A stretch of 64,000 bases of DNA, taken from positions 43,901,047 to 43,965,046 of the forward strand of contig ML677335.1 in the NCBI GenBank assembly GCA_007922305.1, written 5' to 3'. Shown here one piece after another: positions 11,641 to 23,472 of this stretch. Each line of letters opens with the position of its first letter. Position 1 is the first letter of the stretch. The position numbers and the translations under genes were made by a program. The notes under the pieces were generated by a model that ran no database searches, was not told where the DNA came from, and saw nothing but the letters and a program-made list of their open reading frames with translations. Source of the DNA: Dermatemys mawii (taxonomy: Eukaryota; Chordata; Testudines; Dermatemydidae).

Positions 11641-12994
11641 CTCTTGTCACCAAATGAAAGAAAACACTCTACTAAAGCTATCGTTTCCTAGTTCATGGGT
11701 GCATACTGCACCATTCTGGAAACCTGTTGACCTGATCATCAGTCAAAATCAGAGATCTATCCTACTGGCCACAAGGAGTTCTCCCTTCCCCACTCTTGTT
11801 TGCACGCTGAAAAGACACAGTAATGAGGGGCTCTATACACATTTGTTTGGAACATACACTTTCGCCAATGTAAATTATCTATCTTTCATTAGTTCCTCAC
11901 AAAATCCATCAAGATTCCCTTCTGTTCATTCCTGGGAGGTATCCAGAGATACTTAGCACTCCAGGCTGGAGGAATAGAACATCAGACTATCTCCTGCTCC
12001 AGTCAGCTATGCTATAATGTTTGATTTATTATTAAGACTTCAAAAGGCAAGCAATTCTTCGGGCTGGCAGGATCCACACACTATGCCGTACATTTAGTTT
12101 CAGCAGAAAGATCACTTGACTTCACCAGTGACTGTCTTCTGGATTAATGATCAACGCTTCTACCTCTCCAGTGCCCCACTCAGCATTCCCCTGGAGGAAC
12201 ACATCAGCCCTGTTGCTGAGGTCTAATCCCGCACTTTTGCACAGTGACTTTGCCATTGCTGCCTGCATTTTTCAGAACAGTTACGGAAAGTTCAACCAGT
12301 TATTTAATTAGTCAGCCCCTGAGACAAAAAGGAAGCCGGACAGTTTGTTGGTTTCAGAGTTGCTTATCAGCCTCTGTAGTAAACAAGGAAAACCTCATAA
12401 ATACTACATTATCTCTGCCGATAAAGGTTTCAAGAGTGAAGGATTGCTTCCCGATCAGGAGGTTTCGGTGCAGCATCACAGATGCGGAGCACTTCACTTC
12501 AGATGGAATGCAAAAGGCATTTTGTTCTTCCCTAAAGCAAAAGAATCTATTCAGCAGTCCTCATGGCCCCCTGCAATTCAGTCCCAGCAACAGTCAGGCA
12601 TAGTGGTGACCAGATGGCTCATGGGAAATGGTGGTAGGTCAAAGGCTTGATCAGCATTGATAATCAGGACAAATGACTGATTGCTGATCAGTGACCTGGG
12701 TAAAAGGAATTGATTTCAGTCCAATTTCTCACATCAGTATAAAAAACCCTGATATCACAATTAGTAGCATTTAAAGTCCTCTGTCTGTGTACAGAACAGG
12801 GATGTCCCTGGGCAACAGCAGTGCAAGGTGGGAAGGACAATCTCTAGAGCTTGTTCTCTGTGGCCCATTCTGTCCTTGGCCCCTCAGCAGAATCAGTTAA
12901 CAAGAAGCCTGTTGCCAATCTGGATACAGTTTTTGTCATGTGGATCCGCTGAGCCCACCAACCAGATTTCACATAGGCCACCAAAGAGCTATTA
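11641..12994. other. no gene or repeat recognised
   Basis: Plus frames 11654-11956 (100 codons), 12244-12603 (119) and 12345-12650 (101) were read for motifs and none was found. The last two overlap in different frames, as chance frames do. Confidence 0.4.
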
Positions 12995-13310
12995 GACTGG
13001 AACAGAATAATTGCCGTACCAGATCTAAGAATCCATCTAGCCCAGTAGCCTGTTTTTGGCAGTGCCCAGTGCTTCAGATGAAGGTGCAGGAACCATGCAG
13101 TCAGCAGTTATGGGATAACTTGCCCCCAGGGAAAGTTCTTCCCACCTGCATTGCTTAGAGGTTGCGTGAAGGTTTTCTAGAGGATTCACTATCTGCATGC
13201 CTTTAATCACATCCCTTTTATTCATGTCCTTTCTAAGGTAACCAGTCCCAGTCTTTTCTCTCTTTCTTCATATGGAAGTTTTCCCCATGCCGCTATTGGT
13301 AATGTCTTCA
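12995..13310 (-). mobile_element. CR1-type LINE 3' fragment
   Basis: Reading on the minus strand gives the tail of a CR1 subfamily: CCATCTAGCCCAGTAGCCTG, GGCAGTGCCCAGTGCTTCAG, GATAACTTGCCCCCAGGG and then TTCTAAGGTAACCAGTCCCAG with CATATGGAAGTTTTCCCCATG (quoted on plus). The second half corresponds to the coding end, where related copies carry the ERL..LFSLEKRR-type residues. Diverged, and possibly two pieces. Confidence 0.75.
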
Positions 13311-14404
13311 TGACACTACATACCTGTGCTGGATCTGAATCAATAACTAAGAGGTCAGTGGCTTTGTATGTCATTATTCAAAAATGTTGCTATGAACAAC
13401 TCGATTTAATATGGTTTTGGAAATACCTTAAAGGGACGTCTCATGACAATGTCTCCAGTCTGGATTTTGCAGCTTAATTTGACTGTCATTGTTATACCTC
13501 CAGAATGGCATATGTTTTATTCATTACCAAACTAGCTTTTTTACTTCTATTAAAAGAAAGAATCCTTGGCCCATTACGCAGGAACTGAAAGAACTAAACT
13601 ATTTCTTCACATACCTTTAATCTTCCCATCCCCATTGGCTTGTGTCTTTTATCTGGAAGGCACTTGGGTTTACAATGTACTATATGGTATCTGGTGCTCA
13701 CTGTAATACTGATCACATTTTTGTGGGATTGGCTCTGAACATCAGATGTTTTCCATAGAAGCACCACCATAATTCAAAACAGTGTTGTTCTGATACAGGC
13801 AAAGCATATTTGATTTTACCCAAGGGCGATCACAACAAGCCCAGTTTTACACTCTCAGAGGGATTATGGTGATTAAAGTGTAATTCGCATGGCCTCGTGC
13901 AATCTCTGACATTCAATCGAAGCACCCTGACGTTGTTTAAAGAGCTACTCATTCTGTCAGTTTGCAGTCTGAATGGCAAAGAACTGCAGCTGCTACACAA
14001 AGAGAGTAAACCAGGCAGTTTCAGATGTTTCATTTTAAGCCTGAGGCAGGCTGCCAGATGAGATGGTCTGATCCACTACAGCAAGCCTCATGTTCCCTCT
14101 TTTTCAGAGCAGGTCACATTTGGTCAGTTTTCCTATGCTCTTATTCTCTCTCCCAGACTAGCCACAGGCCTGTATCCTCTCAGGCTTTCCCCACACCCAA
14201 CCTTCTTTTTGTTAGAACGGGTGGATTTTCAAAGGATTCACCCTCTGTTCAGTTTCAAGGGTCTCCACCTATCCTAAATCCCTAATTTTCCTTTAAAAAG
14301 CCCAGCCTCTATCTTGGCTCTGCGATGAGAAAGGACGCAGCTGTGGATACATAGGGCAAAAGTTTCAGAAGTGCCAAGGGACCCCAAGTTCCATCCCGGG
14401 GCTT
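13311..14404. other. no gene or repeat recognised
   Basis: Frames 13830-14033 (minus) and 14025-14285 (plus) are short and without motifs. Confidence 0.45.
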
Positions 14405-14480
14405 GGACTCCTAAGTCATTTTGGCCCAGGTCCTCAAATGTATTTAGGCACCTAATTCTCACAGATATCAATAGTGCCTT
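14405..14480. repeat. dispersed palindromic repeat (TTTAGGCACCTAA family)
   Basis: GGTCCTCAAATGTATTTAGG, CACCTAATTCTCACAGATAT and AGTGCCTTAGGTAC are the core words of a small foldback family. Recognisable relatives sit at 33310, 40880, 48325, 51185 and 54915. Confidence 0.5.
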
Positions 14481-14559
14481 AGGTACGCTGAAAAATTTTA
14501 CTTATCATGTACAGCTACAAATGGTTTGGATAAAAATGGCACCACCATTCCTGGACCTT

Positions 14560-14853
14560 AGACCTGGTTTACACTTAAAAATTAGATCTACCTAGGTACG
14601 TCGCTCAAGACTGGGAAAAATTTCTCACCCTAAGCCCCATGGTCAGACCGACCTAACCTCCAGTGTAGACACAGCTAGGCTGATGGAAGAATTCTACTGA
14701 CCTAGCTACCACCTCTGAGACATGTGGATTAATGCCATCAATAGGAAAAAGCTTCCACTGATGTGGGAAGCATCTACACAAGGGCATGACAGCGGCACAG
14801 CTCCAGTGCCATCGCCATGCCACTGTAGCAATTGTAGCGTCGACGTTGCCTTA
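14560..14853. mobile_element. MITE with internal palindromes
   Basis: GACCTGGTTTACACTTAAAA at the left, then ATCTACCTAGGTACGTCGCT, GACCGACCTAACCTCCAGTG, TAGACACAGCTAGGCTGATG and GAAGAATTCTACTGACC follow an abundant turtle MITE as I remember it. Successive short palindromes (for example GGAAGAATTCT and CCTAGGTA) are visible. The right end is degraded and no target duplication could be fixed. Confidence 0.65.
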
Positions 14854-15384
14854 GTCATTTTTTTTTAAACTTGGACAGATTTTTTTCGAGCATCTGTATG
14901 TTCAGCTAACAACCATTTTCTCTCCAGCTCCACATCCTGTACAGTAACCATGAACCTCACCTTCCTCCCTCTAGAAGAACTGAATTTCTGCGACCAAATT
15001 TTTACTAGACGTGTTAGCACCCCTGAGAGTCACCCTGATGCCATAGCTAGTAATGGCTCTTCAGCTTTCACAGCTCCTAAAATAAGCATGTCAAGGCAAC
15101 TGCCCTGAAATTCTTGGTTATGCCAACGTGTGTGATGAGTTCAGCGAAAGTGCTGTGAGCTGACTGTGCCGATTTTCCTTTATCTCCTTGGGGTGGGGGG
15201 GGGGCGTATTTTTAACATTTATATATATTTTTTAAAAAAATGCTTATAAAAAACAACACACAAAGGAAATGAATAAGCAATAAACTCAGAACAATGGGAT
15301 GAGTTACAGAGGAAGTGCCAGCTCTGCTCTGTGCTTGCAACCTTGGGCTCCAAGCCTGCCAAGACCTCTGCGATGCTTAACTAT
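14854..15384. other. no gene recognised; G-run and AT-rich block
   Basis: A run of G (15190-15207) is followed by an AT-rich block to about 15265. No open frame of note. Confidence 0.5.
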
Positions 15385-15535
15385 GTACATCATAGGCCTG
15401 ATCCTGCACCATTCAAGCCAACAGGACTTTTGCCACTGACTTCAACAGGCACAGGATCAAGCCCCAGGAGTAGTCCCATTGAAGTCGATTGGCATGTGCA
15501 TAACCCTTTGCAGGATTGGGACCTCAGTGGCCTAG
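15385..15535. repeat. dispersed repeat (GGCCTGATCCTGCA family)
   Basis: CATAGGCCTGATCCTGCACC, GCCACTGACTTCAACAGGCA, CAGGATCAAGCCCC and CCATTGAAGTCGATTGGCA are words of a small inverted-repeat family common in sauropsids. The two opposing open frames of 116 and 99 codons over this stretch arise from it and are not genes. Confidence 0.5.
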
Positions 15536-16789
15536 AAGTGGAGCCGCCAGTGTCGCGTTTCGTGATAATGAATTTAGCCTCATCCTTACATTTCACAAGT
15601 GGAGCAAGATTGGGCTTGGTTAGCATCAGGGTGCGGGAGGAAGAGAGGTTGGGGTTGCTGTATATGGTGCGTTCCCTCTGAGCTAGCACGGCTCTGATGC
15701 CTCAGCATAGTGTTGGCAGCACCGCATGACTGCAGGTGCTGTCTTTTGATTAAAAACAAGGTCCTGACCTACTATGGTCACCAAATATCCTATGGTACCT
15801 TTCCAAAGGGTAGGGGTGCTAGCCCCAGCATCTGTCCAAATTCCAACTGCATCATTTCATTCTACCAACAGGACTCTAAATTCACACACAGTTCCATCTA
15901 GCTCTAGCAATCCTTGCTTCCTGGCCTATCGTACCATAAAATCTCTGGGCCAGATTCTGATGCATTTATTCATATTAAATTGTACCTTACTCTGCAAATA
16001 TTTCCACTGAGGTCAACTGCATTATCTGTGCAGTAAGGTGCTGCCCACCCTGAGTAAAGGTATCACAGTCTGGCTAATAACTCTAATGCCCCAGCAGAGA
16101 TAGCCTGCCGACACAGCCCAGTATGAAGAATGCAGGCAAATCGATAATTATTATGAACAGCATAAAGGGGACCTCAGATGAGATTTTCTGGACTGGACAG
16201 CAGGTTCCTTGCCCAGTGGTATGTGAGGTAAGCAGCTCCGGGTCACTATTGTGCAACTGTCCAAACAATTTAAGAAAACTGGGGATCATGGTCAACAAAA
16301 GAGTGAAATGGACCCATGGTGCCTATCAAGGAATGAGCTGATGCACTCTGAGGTGCTGCAAAAATCTGAAGGAAAGTTGAAGAAGGAGTATATCTGAGCC
16401 CCTAAAATGCAGGAATTCTGCAGAGCATTCAACAAAACTTCTGCCTGTCCAAACCTACGGCATTGGTTTGTGGTCAGGGTTTACAGGTGAGAAATTTTTA
16501 GACAGTTTTCCCATTTCGATGGGTAAAGATCTTGTACATTGTAAAACTAGGTTTAAAAATCCCCATGATGTAATAGTGAGTGATCACATACATTTTGAGA
16601 ACAAGGAATCTCTGAAATCTCTGGTGACGCTATGTAGTAACTCTGGCAATTTTTAAATGGAAGTCATGGTATAAATAATATTCCTTTTTTTCACTTCACC
16701 CTCTCACTCTTAATAACTAATAATTCCTAGCGAATGCAAGCCAACTCAGCCTGTCACCTCCTCAGTTGTCGCTCAGGTGAGATAGACAT
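15536..16789. other. no gene recognised; one weak repeat
   Basis: GGGCCAGATTCTGATGCATT at 15948 with CCACTGAGGTCAACTGCATT at 16004 is probably another copy of the dispersed small inverted-repeat family. The rest shows nothing recognisable. The 62-78 codon frames lack motifs. Confidence 0.4.
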
Positions 16790-17045
16790 CGTAGCCCCTA
16801 GAGGCCTCAGGTGAGATCAGATCGCTGTGCTAAGTGTTGTACAAACACTGAGTGAGAGGTGCTGTACCAACACTGCCCTGCAGAGTTACTATTTAATTAG
16901 ACCAGATAGAGTGTGGGAAGCGGAGGAGAAGTAGAAGGAAAGTGACTTGCCAAGGTCACACAGTAGGTCAGTCACAGAACAAAGCATAAAACACAGCTAT
17001 CTGGATTCCTGGTTCAGTACTCTGCCCACTAGACCACACTGCCTC
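16790..17045 (-). repeat. MIR-like SINE
   Basis: The best MIR copy here. On plus one reads TAGCCCCTAGAGGCC, GTGTTGTACAAACACTGAGT, AAAGTGACTTGCCAAGGTCA, CACAGTAGGTCAGTCACAG and CTGCCCACTAGACCACACTG, which is the reverse strand of the MIR core and flank. About 255 bases long. Confidence 0.85.
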
Positions 17046-17317
17046 CCAGTTCAGTGTGACTTCAGTGGAGTAACCGAGAGGTGAACTGCGGCCTACTGTG
17101 GGCCTGATCCTGCCAGAGGCTGAGCAGCTGCTATGTGATGCTTTGCACCCTCAACTCCCATTCAGTTGAAGGGGCTCAAAACCACACAGCAGCGCTCAGC
17201 CCCTTGCAAGATCGAACCTTTAACTATTCCTCTAGTACTGAGGTGTGCAGGACCGAATAGTGCATCCCCTGTGCAGCATAACCAGGGCCATTCGCTGCCC
17301 TGCTCTGCATCATCTGA
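17046..17317. other. diffuse repeat-like stretch
   Basis: TGACTTCAGTGGAGTAAC, GTGGGCCTGATCCTGCCAGA and AACTCCCATTCAGTTGAAGG suggest another copy of the GGCCTGATCCTGC family up to about 17175. The rest is unrecognised. Confidence 0.4.
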
Positions 17318-17562
17318 GTGTATGTCTACATCTCAATCAGAGATGTGATTGCAGTACATGTAGACATACCCATACTAGCTTTAATCTAGCTAGTGCGAGT
17401 ACCAATACCAATAGCTGCAAAGCTGCAACAGCATAGGCTGGATATCCGTTCTGCTGCGGCTTCATTTCTGTTGGTACCCGAACTACCTAGATCATAGCTA
17501 GCTGGGGTATAGCGATATGTGCTGCAATTACACCTGGTGATTGCAGTGTAGACGTACCCATG
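17318..17562. mobile_element. MITE with foldback left end
   Basis: The ends are GTATGTCTACATCTCAATCA (left) and GTACGTCTACACTGCAATCA (right end read on minus). Between 17319 and 17369 the left end forms its own hairpin, GTATGTCTACATCTCAATCA facing TGATTGCAGTACATGTAGAC. The middle (ACTAGCTTTAATCTAGCTAG) is also palindromic. This fits a non-autonomous DNA transposon of the GGTATGTCTAC type, seen also at 32105. Confidence 0.75.
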
Positions 17563-19440
17563 TGTGGAGGTGCAGCCTGAACTCATGGAAGTGATCGGGA
17601 ATAAGAGCACTCCTGCTGTTTCCTGGTTTCCAAGACGATTGTTCAAACAACAAAAGGGAATAATTACATGAAGGAATTTAAGCTGTTTTTTAAACTGTGC
17701 TCCCCTGCCTCCCTTGAAAACTTTTAGCAAAATGTTTTCTCTTTCGAAATTCAGAACTGGAATTTTGCAGCCAAATTTATTTTAATGCCACTTTTTCTGA
17801 CTATTCGGGTCCAGCACACCTGGTAAACAAGTTCTGTGGGGCCCTGCGGTTTCCTTCAAGAACACAAGACGTTTGGTCCTAGCTCTTCTCAAGTCTGAAT
17901 GTGACACTCAGTTAATACACTCAGAGCCTTTCCTGTCTCCATTGCCGCCAGTCAGTGCCAAAAGGGGGCAGGAAGTTAATGAGCTGCAGAAGTGGCCGCA
18001 GTCGCCAGACCACATGCAGCCAGTGCAATCAGATGCTACACTGATGTGCAAAGATAGCATTCGGGAAATAGAGGAAACCTCTGTCGAGAAAATCTGAGCT
18101 TATTGCTAAATAAGAACTATTATTGCCGGTTGTGACTCCATAGTTAAGGATCAGTTCCGTTAGCACTCAAGGTGGGGATCCAATCGCTTTGTTAGATACA
18201 AAAAAATACAGCGTCTCCTCCCCAGACTGGCAGCACTGACTCACTGGGTACAGAATGAATTTCCTGAACATCTCTACAGGGAAATCTGTGAATTAGTTTA
18301 CGAGTTAAAATTAGTCTGAGAGATGTAACTTCTGCATCTGTCTGCTCTTAATAGGGAAACAGCAGACTATTAAATTTTCCATTTTGTTAAAATTAATTGA
18401 GATCTGGTGCACAGGCTGGAGTTGAACAAACTGGGTTGTAATTATGCTAGGTTAATAATGAATGTTGTATAAGCAACAGAGAGGAGCAGGTAAACCGCTC
18501 AGGTGGGTCTACTGTGCTATCAGAGGTAACTAAAGCAAATATCAGCCTTCTTCTGCAGCTATCAGCATCATTTCTATTAGCTGTAATGGTTCAGTAGATG
18601 AGGGACTCTTGTTCCAGTTAGCAAGAATGCTCATAGGTAGACTACTTGCCCAGTCTTAAAAGGTTCTGTGACCCCGTGCTAGCTTGGGCATCCGTGTCTG
18701 AAAGGCTCGACTGGACATTGAGGCAGCACTGCTGGGTGAGCTGAGGGAGAAACACAAGGGGAGGCCTGAAAGCATCGGGACAGGAGGTCTGGGCTCTTCT
18801 TCCATCCCTGCCTCTGACCCAGCTCGGGTCTAACCAACATGGCTCTCTAAAGCCATATATCAATTGCACAGTAAGGGCCAGCTTCATTGATTCACTTTGA
18901 CTGTCTTTCCCTGCTGTGGTGAGGCAAATTAGGGCTAAACCCAGCTGAACTGGTACAGTTTTGTGGGTTCTGGGGCAGACATGGGGAAAGTGATGAGGCC
19001 TGGTTGGGAATCTGCTGATGAAGCATTTTTTTGTTAGAAAATGCTTACTCGTTGAAGCTGAACCTGCGGACGGGAAAGGGGCAGTTTTGATGCCTCTTGA
19101 TTTGAAATCTGTTTGAAAACAATAAAGCTCTGACATTGTCAAAAGAGCCTGGTTTTGACATTTTCTAAAAGAAAAGGTTTAATTTTTGAGTTTGAAATGA
19201 CTTGACATGAATTAAAAGCTTTAAATCAATATTTTTAAAAGGGGAAACAATTTAAAAAGAGTCAAAATGAAAGGAAAAGTTTTCAGTAGACCCAGTCCAA
19301 AATTTCTTTCTGATGGAGATTTTTCCTTTTCATCCTGATTGGGAAGGGGAATTTTTTTTGAAATCTTGAAAAGTTTCAAGAGATGGGAAAACCATTTCCC
19401 ACCCAGCGCTAAAAGTGCGGGGGAGAGCGAAATAAAATAG
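17563..19440. other. no gene or repeat recognised
   Basis: Includes a 166-codon minus frame (18642-19142) without recognisable domain, signal peptide or repeat, of the length expected by chance. From about 19020 to 19410 the sequence turns AT-rich with GAAAAnTTT words and ends near CCATTTCCCACCCAGCGCT. This is probably another diverged copy of the AT-rich MITE family seen at 42770. Confidence 0.4.
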
Positions 19441-20079
19441 ACAAAGAAATAGAATGAGGTTCAAGATGCAGCATGGGAAGAAAAGAAGAACAATCCAGAC
19501 AATGGACACAGGAAGTGCCCTTCTCCAAGCTGTGCAGCTGACATGGAATTCTCAATGAGGGACCCAGGTGTGCGACAGTACATGAACAGGGGAGCTAGAT
19601 GGGAAAGCCCTAAATCGGCAAGGCTCGCTCTGATGATCTGCTCCATTGCTGAGTGCTGGGGATGATGTGGCAATGGGATTGACACTAGGACAGAACATGA
19701 CGGGCACAGGGCTGGTTGCTGGGATAGGACACACGCTGCACAACTCCCAGATCTTCCCACTGACATCTAGTATAACTGAGCAAACAGTGCCACTCAGAAC
19801 TGAGCTAGCTTCCAAACAAAGACCCAACATGAGACTGAACTGACCGCTGAGAAAGATGTCAGCGAATGCAGATCCTGAAGCAGAACCTACCCCGTAACAG
19901 GTCCTCTGCAACAGTGAGAACAGGAAAACAGGGCAGAGCCATACAGCCATAGTGGATGGGTGATCACAAACTGGAACAAGAACATGCGAGATACCAAACT
20001 CATGGAAATCCAGAGCAAAATGATGGTACATCATCATGATCAGCAATCCCGTGATTCAAGGATTATCTCTACCACAAAT
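19441..20079. other. unrecognised stretch with a 164-codon minus frame
   Basis: The minus frame 19552-20046 has a Met-rich start and Cys/Ser/Pro-rich remainder with no domain that I recognise. It lies directly downstream (minus sense) of a LINE remnant, so it could be unrecognised element sequence. Its length is compatible with chance. Confidence 0.35.
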
Positions 20080-20690
20080 TTACATTTGGGTCCTGAGATG
20101 ACTCAGAAGTCCAATCCTGGAACCATAGGTCCACCTGCAGTGGGTACAGACATCTCCTGGCGAGTCAGCAGCCTTGCTGGAAGAAAGTATGTTTTGGGGT
20201 TTTTTTCCTTCTCTCTCTTTTTTCAACTTCAAGGGCAAGGCGCTTCTCCTCGAAGTGAGCCACTCACTGATGGAGGATGTGGCACCATTGAGGTTGGTTG
20301 GTGGCTTGCTCCTCCCAGCTTGTGATGTCCACATTAGTTGTCTAGAGATACGCTTTCAGTGTGTCTTTGTAGCATTTCCTCTGACCACAAACAGGATCTC
20401 TGACTGTGGGTGAGCTGAGAGTAGAGGGCTTGTTTTGAGTGGCAAGAGTCTGGCATGTGCACACAATGTCCAACCCAGCAGAGTTGGTGCATGAGGATTA
20501 TTGCTTCAATGCTGATGACATTGACTTGAGTGAGGGCGCTGGTGTTAGTGCAGCGATCTTGCCACTTGATGCAAAGGATCTTCCGGAGACATTGCTGGTG
20601 GCACCTCTCCAGATGATTGTCAGGGGGAAGAGGGCAAACCCTCTTATGGAGGCTCAATGGCAGTGCCCGGTCACTGGCCAAAGAGGGTGC
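20080..20690 (-). mobile_element. LINE C-terminal remnant (not CR1)
   Basis: Minus-strand reading gives HLERCHQQCLRKILCIKWQD, then a block with SIEAIILMHQLCWVGHCVHM followed by PD, then KQALYSQLTHSQRS. This is the conserved region after the RT domain in a widespread class of non-LTR retrotransposon polyproteins. After an in-frame stop near 20334, an acidic/basic stretch (LKLKKEREGKKPQ) leads to VCTHCRWTYGSRIGLLSHLR at about 20090-20150. That is a C-x2-C...H zinc-knuckle-like end in which the last expected His reads Gln. The RT core upstream is not visible. The clade is unresolved. The opposing 167-codon plus frame is its antisense shadow. Confidence 0.75.
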
Positions 20691-21719
20691 AGCAAAGAAC
20701 CTAGCCCTGGCATGTCAAGGTCACAGCACAGGGCCAAAGTTAGCTCTGTGTGCACTGAGTGGGAAAAGCGTGAAGCTGTAAGAGTCAGAGGAGAAGTCCA
20801 GAGGAATCCCACCTCCGAGAGGGAAATCAATGTGCAATTCATCACTAGATCCATGCTCCATCCTCCTCCTGAGGTTTTCACCAAGCAGCTCTGTGGGGAA
20901 GAAACCCGGAGCTCCCTGACCTCGCAGACGATCCTCATTTAACCCTCCCCCCAACCCATTTGGGGGAGGCCAAGATGAGAAATGCAGAGGCTCCTCTGCC
21001 AGGCTGGGGCTATGAAGTTCTGACCCAGTGCTGAGGGCATGTGTGATACTGTCAGGTACAGCATGTGTGGGGCTAGCAGCAATTCCGATTTGCTTGTAAT
21101 TGTATGTTGTACTGTTTGAACTTAAAATGATATCAAGAGAGGCCTTAGATTAAGGCATAAACCAGAGAGTTCAAGCTGCACTTTCAGGCTTAGCTGTGAA
21201 CGGCTGGACTTCTGACTCATTACATTTTTTCCTGCTCTTTGCCTCAATACTACTTTTGTGACTGCAGTAGAGTATTGCTGATTCCAAGCCTTCAGCATTC
21301 CAGAGTCAGACCCGCCCCATCCGCACAAAATCATGAGTTTGCAAACAAAGCAACTGAGCACTTTATTTTTCACCTCCCATCTGATTTTTCAGAAGCTCAA
21401 TCAGGAGACAAGGTGGTTCTGCCTTTGAGTTTCTCAGCTGGGGAGTCCCCAGGGGTTTTGGGGCCAGCCCGTAGCAGGAGGGAGCCCCTCAGTGAGGAAA
21501 GCCACTGGGTCACAAGTCATACTACTGCCTCCTTGTGGGAAGAGCTGGTAACAGGAGTAAGCTGGCAGAAAGAGCATCTCCCTGGGCAGGGTCAACCCAC
21601 TCCCCAGCAAGTCTACACTCCAGCAGGCATGTTTCCCACTTCCCATGAAAAGGTATGGAGAGAGTGTAGGATCTGGGGAGAGTGTAGGAGGAGGATGTTG
21701 CATGTGCTATATTAATAAG
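20691..21719. other. no gene recognised
   Basis: The minus reading of 20690-20940 may be upstream LINE sequence but shows no motif. A 158-codon plus frame (21239-21715) has no recognisable domain. GAGAGTGTAGGATCTGGG followed by GAGAGTGTAGGAGGAGG at 21658-21693 is a short imperfect tandem pair. Confidence 0.4.
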
Positions 21720-22495
21720 TGTGACAAAGTTCCTCCTCTGCCTTAGTGGGTCCTGTGCTTATTGGTGAATTTGCTCGCCTCAGAGATTCACTGTAGCCCT
21801 CAATTTGGCCACTTTCATGGCTCAAATCTGTTGTTCACTCACATAGCCGCATCACTCACCAGCATGGGGAAAAAAGAGTAAGCACAATCCCCACAGTCTC
21901 TGCTGATCCACCATGTGGGTCGGGGAACAGCCCAGAGACCTTCCTCTCTGGTGGAACCCACAGTGTAGGTCAACACCTCCTGTGTCTGATCAGGAGTTGG
22001 GAGGTTTTGGGGGAACTCTGGTACGCTCTGTACTCCGAGTTCCAGCCCAGGACCCTGTGGACTGCAGCTGTCTAGAGTGCCTTCTGGAACAGCTGCACGG
22101 CAGCTACAATTCCCTGGGCTACTTCCCCGGGGCCTCCTCCCAAAACCTTCTTTGTCCTCACCACAGGATCTTCCTCCTGATGTCTGTTAACGCTTGTACT
22201 CAGTCCTTCAGCAGTATGTCCTCTCATTCCCAGTTCCTTACACGCACCTCACTAACTGGAGTGAGGGCCTATTTTAAACCAAGTGTCCTGATTAGCCTTA
22301 ATTAATTCTAGCAGCTTCCCAATTGGCTACCGGTGTCCTAATAAGCCTGCCTGCCTTAATTGGTTATAGAAAGTTCCTGAGTGTTCTGGAATAGTCCCTG
22401 TTATCTTATCCAGAGAAAAGGGACCTGCTTAACCTGGGATTAATGTATATATCTTTGACCACTCTCTTGTAGCCATCTAGCCTGACCTGGTCACA
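21720..22495. mobile_element. solo LTR, 4-bp target duplication TAAG
   Basis: A 776-bp block begins TGTGACAAAGTTCC and ends GGTCACA. It has TG...CA termini with inverted TGTGAC/GTCACA. TAAG stands immediately before (21716-21719) and immediately after (22496-22499). A 4-bp duplication is typical of several ERV and Gypsy-like integrases. The start and the 24-bp block at 22105-22128 also occur in the element at 52259. On the minus strand, GGTTTAAAATAGGCCCTCAC near 22260-22280 offers a TATA-like site, so the transcription sense may be minus. No internal retroviral genes are present. Confidence 0.85.
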
Positions 22496-23389
22496 TAAGC
22501 TACATGTGGGGAGGGTACTTGATTTTATCCAGTGTAAACCTCATTTTGTGAATTCAGCTAAACCTGCCACACACAGCATTTTCCTCTCCTCACTGCAGAA
22601 AATCAGGAGACACCACTGCAGAATGTAGACCCAGTTTGCTGCAGGGCACATGGTGCTTGGCATATGATAAGTGACAAGTCTAGAGTTCCCCTTTACTGTG
22701 AGATGTCTCAGTTCCTGGCCAGGCGCTTTTAGAGAGGGCAGGGTTATGAGTGCCATCTGCCTGAAGCAGGTTAGATGCCAGACCCTTTCCTTTCAGTAGT
22801 CCCCTTCAATAATGAAGTTCCTGTTACCATGTGGAGCAGCTGAGGAGAGAAGCAATTTCCTGTATTGTTCAAAAGCTTTGAGGTGGCCAGCCCAATGCAA
22901 CAGAAAAGCAAACACCACCTCCTTTGGCACAGTCAAAACAAAAAAATCTCTCTCATGTTTCCTTAACCCCCAACTCTACAAGTCTGCTTTCATCCCTGCT
23001 AGCATCTGGGCCTAGCTGCTATGGAGGCTGGAATATTACACATAAATCTCTGCAGGGCTGTGTTCTTCTCAGGGTTTTTTGTTTGTTTGCTGGTTTAGTT
23101 TAAAGCAAAACCATTTCTGAGGTTTTTTGCCTCAATTGTTCCCTGCTTCCCACAGGATTTCCCAGCAGGTGGAAAGTTACTCTCAGCTTAACTATTAAAA
23201 GCTGAGTGGAGTAAAAGCAGAGACTGGCTTTTTGGGCAGGTCCCTGGCGGTTGATAGGCTGTGGTGGATCGGGCTGGCTCTCTGGCACCTGGGAGATAGG
23301 GAGGGACAGCTCTGGAAAGGTATTTCACCTGTCTCACTTATGCATAGATGAAAACTCTCCCTGCATCTCCAAGGTTCATGAATAGCAGG
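22496..23389. other. no gene or repeat recognised
   Basis: Frames of 62-79 codons only, without motifs. TTTTTTGTTTGTTTGCTGG at 23076 is a short T-rich patch. Confidence 0.45.
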
Positions 23390-23472
23390 AATTACTAGCT
23401 CAAATTCTCTGGCCTGTGTTATACAGGAGGTCAAGCTAAATGGTCAGAATGGTCCCTTTTGGCTTTAACCTC
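23390..23472 (+). mobile_element. CR1-type LINE 3' tail, short
   Basis: CTCTGGCCTGTGTTATACAG, GAGGTCAAGCTAAATGGTCA and GAATGGTCCCTTTTGGC are the end of the CR1 subfamily whose reverse-strand copy starts at 58808. Confidence 0.85.

Noticed and set aside
18642..19142. 166-codon minus frame
   Set aside because: No motif or family. By a rough estimate with stop frequency near 5%, the longest chance frame in six frames of 64 kb is about 170 codons.
19552..20046. 164-codon minus frame with Met-rich start
   Set aside because: No recognisable domain. Possibly LINE-adjacent sequence but nothing to support it.
20439..20942. 167-codon plus frame, the longest in the window
   Set aside because: Antisense to the LINE remnant over much of its length and without a motif of its own.
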